Positions 57,544 to 64,000 of a DNA stretch of 64,000 nt are shown here, one piece after another; within the stretch, counting starts at the first letter, position 1; each line of letters opens with the position of its first letter. The DNA is from Ahaetulla prasina (lineage: Eukaryota > Chordata > Lepidosauria > Squamata > Colubridae), in the NCBI RefSeq assembly GCF_028640845.1, contig NC_080540.1:135622420-135686419 (forward strand), in the 5' to 3' direction. Made by a program: the position numbers and the translations under genes. The notes beneath the pieces were generated by a model that was not told where the DNA came from, ran no database searches, and saw nothing but the letters and a program-made list of their open reading frames with translations.

Positions 57544-59253
57544 AATGTTTATTGGACCCATGTCCCTCCTGGCTGGTACTGGCCACCCGGGAGGTGACAC
57601 GAGGCTGGCTCCAGGGAATTGTGAATGCTTCTTTGATGGAGGGTGTCTTCCCTACCGCCTTGAAAGAGGCGGTGATGCGGCCCCTCCTCAAGAAGCCTTC
57701 CCTGGATCCAGCTATTTTAGCAAATTACCGTCCTGTCTCCAACCTTTGTTTTGTGGTGAAGGTTGTTGAGAGTGTGGTTGCACGACAGTTTCCCCAGTAC
57801 CTGGATGAAACCGTCTATCTAGATCCATTCCAGTCCGGTTTCTGGCCTGATTACAGCACGGAAACAGCCTTGGTCGCGTTGGTTGATGATCTCTGGAGGG
57901 CTCAGGACAGAGGCTGTTCCTCTGTCCTGGTCCTATTAGATCTCTCAGCGGCTTTCGATACCATCGACCATGGTATCCTGCTACGCCGGCTCGGGAGACT
58001 TGGAGTGGGAGGCACCGTTCATCAGTGGCTCTCCTCCTACCTCTCCGACCGGTCGCGGACGATGTTGACAGGAGGGCAGAGATTGGCCCCGAGGCACCTC
58101 TTATGTGGGGTGCCGCAAAGGTCGGTTCTCTCGCCTCTTCTGTTCAACATGTACATGAAGCCGCTGGGTGAGATCATCCGTGGTTTTGGGGTGAGTTGTC
58201 ATCTATACGCTGACGATACTCAGCTATATATCTCCACCCTTAACCACCCCAACGAGGCTGTTGAACTGATGTCCCAGTGCCTGGAGGCCGTACGGGTCTG
58301 GATGGGGAGAAACAGACTCAGACTCAATCCCACCAAGACTGAGTGGCTGTGGATGCCGGCGGCCTGGTACAGTCAGCTAATTCCATCACTGACTGTTGGG
58401 GGCGAGTCATTGGCCCCCACGGAAAGGGCTCGCAATCTGGGTGTCCTCCTGGATGCACGGCTGTCTTTAGAAGAACATATGACGGCCGTCGCCAGGGGGG
58501 CTTTTTATCAGGTTCGCCTGATACGCCAGTTGCACCCCTTTCTGGATTGGGCTTCCTTATGCACAGTCACTCATGCCCTTGTTACATCCCGCCTGGGAGC
58601 TCTCTACATGGGGCTCCCCTTGAAGGGGACCCGGAGGCTTCAACTGGTCCAGAATGCGGCTGCGCGGGTGATAGAGGGAGCACCTCGTGGCTCCCGTGTG
58701 ACACCTCTCCTGCGCAGTCTGCACTGGCTCCCAGTGGTCTTCCGGGTCCAATTCAAGGTGCTTGTTATCACCTTCAAAGCACTCCATGGCTTAGGACCGG
58801 GGTATTTACAGGACCGCCTACTGCCACCAGTAGCCTCACACCGACCAGTGCGCTCTCACAGAGAGGGCCTCCTCCGGATACCGTCAGCCAAACAATGTCG
58901 GCTGGCGACCTCCAGGGGGAGGGCCTTCTCTGTGGGGGCTCCCGCCCTCTGGAACGAGCTGCCTCCAAGGCTCTGTGAACTCCCCGACCTCCGGACCTTC
59001 CGCCGCGAGCTGAAGACGCTGTTGTTTCAACGTGCAGGACTAGCTTGAACATAGTTTTAATTTAGGGTTTTAATTAGGGTTTTAAACGGGGTTTTAAATT
59101 GTATTTAAAATTTTTAGGCCATTATCGAATCAGTTTTTTATATAGTTTTTAATTTGTATTGTATGTATTGTGTTTTTACTGGCTTTGAACTGCCCTGAGT
59201 CCTTCGGGAGAAGGGCGGTATACAAATATAATAAATAATAATAAAAAATAATA
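57544..59253 (+). mobile_element. L2-like LINE copy B inserted in a SINE
   Basis: Bounded by AAAGGAT on both sides (57537-57543 and 59254-59260), a likely 7-bp target duplication. Open reverse transcriptase frame, T-rich 3' UTR, hairpin GAACTGCCCTGAGTCC...GAAGGGCGG, and a short AAT tail. Confidence 0.92.
57552..59048 (+). CDS. L2-like LINE reverse transcriptase, 498-codon open frame
   Basis: The longest frame in the window. It starts in the linker before the reverse transcriptase (DPCPSWLV, residues 2-9) and reads GVFPTALKEAVMRPLLKK (31-48), NYRPVSNL (58-65), LVLLDLSAAFDTIDH (126-140), CGVPQRSVLSPLLF (185-198) and the catalytic YADD at 219-222. The C-terminal part ends RAFSVGAPALWNELPPRLCE...LLFQRAGLA. 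Two oddities against copy A: the conserved PQG is PQR (Gly to Arg at residue 190), and 9 bp are lost in frame at TSRLGALYM (copy A: TSRLDYCNALYM). PQG is part of the polymerase core, so the enzyme is probably impaired even though the frame is open. The endonuclease is missing through 5' truncation. Confidence 0.94.
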   Translation: MDPCPSWLVLATREVTRGWLQGIVNASLMEGVFPTALKEAVMRPLLKKPSLDPAILANYRPVSNLCFVVKVVESVVARQFPQYLDETVYLDPFQSGFWPDYSTETALVALVDDLWRAQDRGCSSVLVLLDLSAAFDTIDHGILLRRLGRLGVGGTVHQWLSSYLSDRSRTMLTGGQRLAPRHLLCGVPQRSVLSPLLFNMYMKPLGEIIRGFGVSCHLYADDTQLYISTLNHPNEAVELMSQCLEAVRVWMGRNRLRLNPTKTEWLWMPAAWYSQLIPSLTVGGESLAPTERARNLGVLLDARLSLEEHMTAVARGAFYQVRLIRQLHPFLDWASLCTVTHALVTSRLGALYMGLPLKGTRRLQLVQNAAARVIEGAPRGSRVTPLLRSLHWLPVVFRVQFKVLVITFKALHGLGPGYLQDRLLPPVASHRPVRSHREGLLRIPSAKQCRLATSRGRAFSVGAPALWNELPPRLCELPDLRTFRRELKTLLFQRAGLA

Positions 59254-59469
59254 AAAGGATGGAAGGCTGAATCAACCTTGGGCCTGGTGGGACTTGAACC
59301 TGCAGTAATTGCAAGCAGCTGCTGTTAATAACAGACTGTCGTACCAGCCTGAGCCACCAGAGGCCCTTTATCTATACAATGTAATTTTTAATACAGTAAT
59401 TATTAGAAAAGAGGAAAAAAACAGGAAGAATTAGTAGGGGAAGGATTTTCCTTATGAAGTAACATAGCA

Positions 59470-59695
59470 CTAGCACTTAGACTTATATACCGCTTCATAG
59501 TGCTTTACAGTACTCTCTGGGCAGTTTACAGAGTCAGCATATTGCCCCCAACAATCTGGGTCCTCATTTTACCAACCTTGGAAGGATGGTAGGCTGAGAC
59601 AACCATGAGCTGGTCAGGATCGAACTGCTGGCAGTGGAAGGCAGAGTTGTCTGTAATACTGCATTCTAACCACTGCACCACCACAGTTCACTAAT
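59470..59695 (-). mobile_element. tRNA-derived SINE with L2-type tail
   Basis: The plus strand has TATACCGCTTCATAGTGCTT, ATTGCCCCCAACAATCTGGG, GGATCGAACTGC (box B region) and a head with CTAACCACTGCACCACC. It is the reverse of the SINE at 31634-31862 (same CCGCTT...AAGCGG tail), a different subfamily from 62986-63242. Confidence 0.8.
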
Positions 59696-59934
59696 ACTTC
59701 CTCATCACAAACTTTGAAGGTCAACGTTCTTATTGCAGCACAGATAGGAAAGATAATCACCACAAAGAGAACTTTTGCAGGTATTCCTCTTTCTCCAGCT
59801 CCCACTTCATGCTATAGAAGATTATTTCCTGGAATATCAGCTTCTCTAGCCATATACATAGCAACTATTCTTGGAAATAAATAAATGAATGTATGAAGCA
59901 GGGGATATTGTAAAAGTCTCCTTACAGTTAAGCT

Positions 59935-60080
59935 TAACTTGTGGTTATTACACAGATATGTGCATATAATTTTCTCGGGAACAGTATGGAAGTGGCTTGC
60001 TATTATCTTCTTCCAGTCTGGGATATGTCAGTGGTCTCCCATCCATGTACTAACCAGTCCAGCCTTGCATAGCTGTTCCA
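59935..60080 (-). mobile_element. 5S-rRNA-derived SINE, best 5S match in the window
   Basis: The complement of 60037-60078 reads AGCTATGCAAGG...TGGTTAGTACATGGATGGGAGAC (break mine), closely matching the internal promoter part of vertebrate 5S rRNA. The rest resembles the Sauria body (minus strand CTGGAAGAAGATAATAGCAA, then CATATCTGTGTAATAACCAC). The 5' end of the 5S head is missing, so it is not a 5S gene. Confidence 0.72.
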
Positions 60081-61750
60081 TACATTTGCTGAAGTTTGTT
60101 TTGCTTATGGAAATTCACTCTGAATTTCACAGCATTGAAGACCCCTTTAAATAAGACTGGGCAACTAGTGGGGCTTTGAGAACTGTTTCTTTTTTATCAT
60201 TATTATTTGAGGAAGGTTTAAAGAGCAAAACTGAGTGACTGTGAGTTTTACAGAGACTTTGCAAGACTGAAGTCATCCATTTTGCCCTTTAACAGCACCT
60301 GCAACTGAACTAAACTGAGCCTACCCACTCTGATGGTTTCCTGACAAAACCATCCATGACTGAAGATAAAGGTAAAGAAAAGAAGACACTTTTCCCCTTG
60401 CAAAAAGCTATTCAGATCAGAATTCTGCTTTGGGCGACTCTCTCCGACAATGTGCGGTTGTCAGAGCAGCTGGGAAAGCTGAATAAGGTGTGAAGGATTT
60501 TGGTTAGCAGGGAATGGGGTGAGGGGACAAATTTAAGCCATCCTTAGCCCCCTGGTCATCACCAGTGAATTATTCCTCAAATGTTGTGCTTCCAAAGTCA
60601 CTTGAGAAATTCAAGCCAACTTTTAGAAATGTAGATTTAAACTACTTTTCACCGGGCTGGGTACAAAACGTATATACAACAACTGTCAATAGTTCTCATT
60701 TCAGCTCACACAGAGACTGATTTTTCAACATTAACTCATTATAAAGCACTTACTGTTTTATAATTTAAACAGTAATTCTAAGGCTTTCAATGTGAATCAT
60801 AACTCAAAAAAGGATGTGCCAATTTTCTTCCCTGCAGACATTAAAATGGTTTCCTTCCCACCACTCCACTATTACACTGTCAATAAGCTGGAGGAAAGGC
60901 CCTTAGAGTGAAAAGGAGCCACCTTTCTTGAAGTGCCTAAACTAAGCCATAAAATCTATGGAAAAGAGTCTCTGAGCATGTACTTTTCTCATTCAAAAGA
61001 TTAGCTCCTAAATATTACTTCATCAGAAGCAAAGTGTTTTTGGAGGAAAACTAGGATTCAGGTAGCTGAGAAGAAGCCAAACGAAGTACAGACCACAAAG
61101 CATGAATTAAACAAGAAAACCTGAGCAAGGGCACTTTTTCTCTCTCCAAGTTTATACATTTCTATAACTCACAAAGTTAATATTAGGAAGTGAGGTCTGT
61201 TACTAGTTGACAGTAGCAGCGAGGCTTAGTTTTCCTGGTGTCCTGAGAGATCAAATCCAGTTTATTAAAGCAGCACTTGAAGGCTGAAAATTGCCTCAGG
61301 TAAATTTGAACGATCTTGGGAGGTCTGGAAATGGCATAAACCGCAAACACATTCTTCCAGATTCTATTACCTCTTATGTCCACAATTTTGTCAGCTTTCC
61401 TCCCTCTGCCTTGCTATGAGCCTGTGATCTCTACTCAAACAGCTCCTTTCCTCAGCTCATCTTCCTCAAAGATGATGAGTGCAAAATGCCTGGTAGCAGC
61501 AATGCAGCACGTGGGTGGATCAACCACAGCAAAATGATGGGGCAATGCAACGAATTGGACGGATCCTAGGGGAAAAGCCTTTTAAAGAGGAAGCTGAATT
61601 AGCATAGGCATAAAGGGACGGCCCTTTTCTCTAACACCGTCTAACAAGAGAATCTGGTGAATGCCACTCAGTTCAAAACTTATGGCCTTGCTCCACCCGA
61701 GAAGGAACATTGTTTTTAACTGGGAGCCCCTTTTCTGGCTATCAAACAAT
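60081..61750. other. Unassigned sequence
   Basis: Nothing recognised on either strand. Confidence 0.3.
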
Positions 61751-61871
61751 GGGGGGGGGATGGGATGGGATGGGAAGAAGGGAAGGGAAGGGAAGGGAAG
61801 GGAAGGGAAGGGAAGGAAAGGAAAGGAAAGGAAAGGAAAGGAAAGGAAAGGAAAGGAAAGGAAAGGAAAGG
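61751..61871. repeat. Pentanucleotide purine tract (GGGAT/GGGAA/GGAAA)n
   Basis: A G8 run and GGGAT units lead into about seven GGGAA units and then about eleven GGAAA units. Purine-only from about 61776 to 61871. The long Lys/Gly frames read across it are artefacts. Confidence 0.95.
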
Positions 61872-62978
61872 ATTCACAGACTGAACCTGGTACCTTTCAA
61901 ATACTACAGACTGGTGTAGTCAGCACACAAGGGCAGACACTCAAAGCTAATGCCACTGGATGCAGAAGCAGTCTTCTCTCTATGCTTCTAATGCTTCTGT
62001 TTCAGAAAGAGCTTATTTTTCCCTTTGCTCACCCCCATTTTCAGTGCCCCATCTTCTTTCTCTTCTCCTTCTCCTTCTTTTTGTTTTATCTCTCCAAAAC
62101 CTAGTGTTGGATCCAAAAGCAGCACTCTAATCATAGGCTTTTAAAATCCAATGAAGTAAGAATTCAATTACTCTGTTGAGATATTTCAAAAGCCTGATTT
62201 CAGTGAATAAAATGGTGGAGCGGGTGAGAAAAGAATGAGGATCAGGTCAGCTGTCACCCGTCTTAACATCTGCTCATCAGCTGAAGACTGCTTAGGTGAG
62301 TAAGCTGTTTGTAACTGCTGTCCAAGTCATTTCTAGGGTATCCTGCACAGTGAGCAATCAAAAATTGCTCAGATCTTCAACAGAATGTGCAGAGGTCAGT
62401 AGTAATGATGATGAGCCCTGATCCTGCTCTTTCTACTCAGATACCTGCTCATGCTTAAAAATAAGGTTCGTCAGCTCTGCTTTTGTCTGCCCGAGAACTC
62501 CTTAAGGCATTGAAAGAGATTTTTGGTTTCCTGCAGAAATAAGAACTCTACCTGCAAAGATTTCCAGCATTAGATCTTGAGCTTTTAGATCAGCAATGAT
62601 AATCAAAAATCTGGGAAACACCTACCTTGACTCTGATGGTGTGTCACTGTCACCCAACCCCGGACAAAAGAGAGACAATTCCAAACACAGAGTCATAAAT
62701 TCAATTGTTTAAATCTAATACATAATAAATACTTACATAATTGTAAATATTTTACAAAATGCCTGTTCGAGGCAGCTCCAGTTCCCAGGAGGCCTGGAAG
62801 CTTCAGAGAATGCTTATGTCTGGCCTTGCAGCCTCTGAAAAGAGCGGGAGAGCATGACCTGTTCTCACGTGCTTTTTGGAGGCCGCAGAGGCTGTGCGAG
62901 AACAGACCCACAGCGACTTCCTGAAGGCCTGAAGGCCTGGCAGTGTCACCAAAAATACCACGGCATGTCATTTGTGAT
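61872..62978. other. Unassigned sequence
   Basis: Nothing recognised. Confidence 0.3.
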
Positions 62979-62985
62979 ACATATG

Positions 62986-63242
62986 CCGGAATAGCTCAGG
63001 CTGTTAGAGCCTGTTATTAGAACACAGTAGCCTGCAATTACTGCAGGTTCAAGCCCGGCCCAAGGTTGGCTCAGCCTTCCATCCTTTATAAGGTAGGTAA
63101 AATGAGGACCCAGATTGTTGGGGGGGCAATAAGTTGACTTTGTAAAAATATACAAATAGAATGAGACTATTGCCTTATACACTGTAAGCCGCCCTGAGTC
63201 TTCGGAGAAGGGCGGGGTATAAATGTAAACAAAAAAAAACAA
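62986..63242 (+). mobile_element. Complete tRNA-derived SINE with L2-type hairpin tail
   Basis: Exact 7-bp target duplication ACATATG at 62979-62985 and 63243-63249. Head: GCCGGAATAGCTCAGGCTGT with box A at about 62992, box B GGTTCAAGCCC at 63046-63056. Body: TCCATCCTTTATAAGGTAGG, ATGAGGACCCAGATTGTTGG. Tail: GTAAGCCGCCCTGAGTCTTC then GAAGGGCGGGGTATAAATGT, ending in an A run. Reference copy for the family in this window. Confidence 0.9.
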
Positions 63243-63249
63243 ACATATG

Positions 63250-64000
63250 TCATAGTTTCACCATCACCGGTTTAGATTCTGGAGTCGGGACCACCTGCAT
63301 TTCTCTGTATTATACATACCTCATCAGTTCTGATCTGGGGTGGGGGGTGCTGTTTCCCCTTATTTGCCTATAAACAAGGCCATAGCGTTTCTTTACCTCA
63401 ACTGGGGATTATTGCTTCCTTGTCAGTTTCCTTTTGTGGAGTTCTCAAGCATTCATCCAACACTGCAGAATTTGATCAAGCTGCAAACTCTGCAGGAAAA
63501 AGCAGTGCATGTTGAGTTTGGGGGCTTCTTTTGCTGCTCGCCGTCCAGCTGCTGTTTCTACTTTGTTTTCAAACAGTGGTAATGAGTTTTAATTTCTCCC
63601 AATCAGAAAATGTCATGAAACCTGGATGGGTGTTTTCAGCCTTTTCACAGTGCCAGGAGCTACATTTGAAAACGGGATGCCTGTCTTACACAAAGCAAGA
63701 AGTTCTGCTAGGGAAGCAGGCTTTGAGCTAACTGATTCGTTGCAGAAGCTTTCACCGGCATACTAAACTAGAGCACCCTCTAGAGGATTTTGTACAAACT
63801 GCAGGCCTCCACAGCCACAAGAGAACTTAAAAAGGGGCTGCCCTAGAAACCCACACAGTGGCTTCTCAGACTTCCATGCTCAGAACACAAGAGGCAGTGT
63901 GGACAGTTGTCCTCATTTTGTAGCAACATTACTTTTACTACAGTGGTCATCTGGTCAAAGAACAGCTCGGCATGTGAAAGTCACAAATGCCACAATCTCT
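63250..64000. other. Unassigned sequence
   Basis: Nothing recognised. Confidence 0.3.

Larger units (their letters stand above)
57375..59366 (-). mobile_element. tRNA-derived SINE split by an L2-like LINE
   Basis: Left part 57375-57543: plus strand TATTCCGCCCTTCTCCGAAG (tail hairpin), ATTGCCCCCAACAATCTGGG and CTACCTTATAAAGGAT. Right part 59254-59366: AAAGGATGGAAGGCTGAATC, GGGACTTGAACCTGCAG (box B complement) and a head ending GAGCCACCAGAGGCC. TTTATCT occurs just outside both ends (57368-57374, 59367-59373) and may be the SINE's target duplication. Same family as 35573-35870 and 62986-63242. Confidence 0.85.

Noticed and set aside
60037..60078. 5S rRNA gene
   Set aside because: Only an internal part of 5S is present and it is joined to a SINE body, so it is a SINE remnant.
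61661..62104. 147-codon frame rich in Lys and Gly
   Set aside because: The repeat part is the purine pentanucleotide tract, and the flanks show no motif.

Overview
This window looks like non-coding nuclear DNA of a squamate reptile, most likely a snake. The case rests on its repeats: two 3' ends of the RTE-type LINE BovB, CR1 and L2-like LINEs, an L1 fragment, several remnants of a 5S-rRNA-derived SINE resembling the 5S-Sauria family, a Sauria-type tRNA SINE, and many short non-autonomous DNA transposons. I found no exon, tRNA gene, rRNA gene or CRISPR array that I can defend as host sequence. Every convincing protein match is a transposable-element protein. The order snake is an inference; species cannot be read from the window.

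Layout. 1-5 kb: L1 fragment (minus), palindromic MITE, BovB 3' end, hAT-type MITE with a perfect 8-bp target duplication, 5S-type SINE. 7-9 kb: a MITE with internally repeated terminal motifs, then a decayed Tc1-type transposase. 11-17.3 kb: microsatellite and SINE tail, hAT MITE, Sauria-type SINE, endonuclease fossil of an L2-like LINE, Tigger-like MITE. 21.7-26.7 kb: four hAT-type MITEs, one Tigger-like MITE, CR1 and LINE tails. 28.6-32.9 kb: an L2-like LINE with an open 455-codon reverse transcriptase frame inside a hAT MITE, then a Tigger-like MITE, SINE, LINE 3' end and another MITE. 33-40.4 kb: a dense stack of nested insertions and a perfect 72-bp inverted repeat. 43.4-50.1 kb: tRNA SINE with a CR1 tail, a CR1 with an open reverse transcriptase frame, and a nearly complete 3-kb APE-type LINE. 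51-59.4 kb: MITE, two more L2-like LINEs, second BovB copy, split SINE. 59.5-64 kb: SINEs, a purine-only tract and otherwise unassigned sequence.

How the parts relate. The autonomous families seen here (CR1, the L2-like LINE, BovB) have 3' tails shared with the SINEs here, the usual sign that a SINE borrows that LINE's machinery. hAT and Tigger-like MITEs are repeatedly the host of younger LINE, SINE and LTR insertions, which gives a relative age order. The two youngest-looking pieces are the plus-strand L2-like LINEs at about 28.7-30.3 and 57.5-59.2 kb, whose frames are open and about nine in ten residues identical by eye.

The long stretches between these elements are AT-rich and unassigned. 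They may hold introns, regulatory DNA or repeats too old to recognise by eye; telling these apart needs alignment to other squamate genomes.
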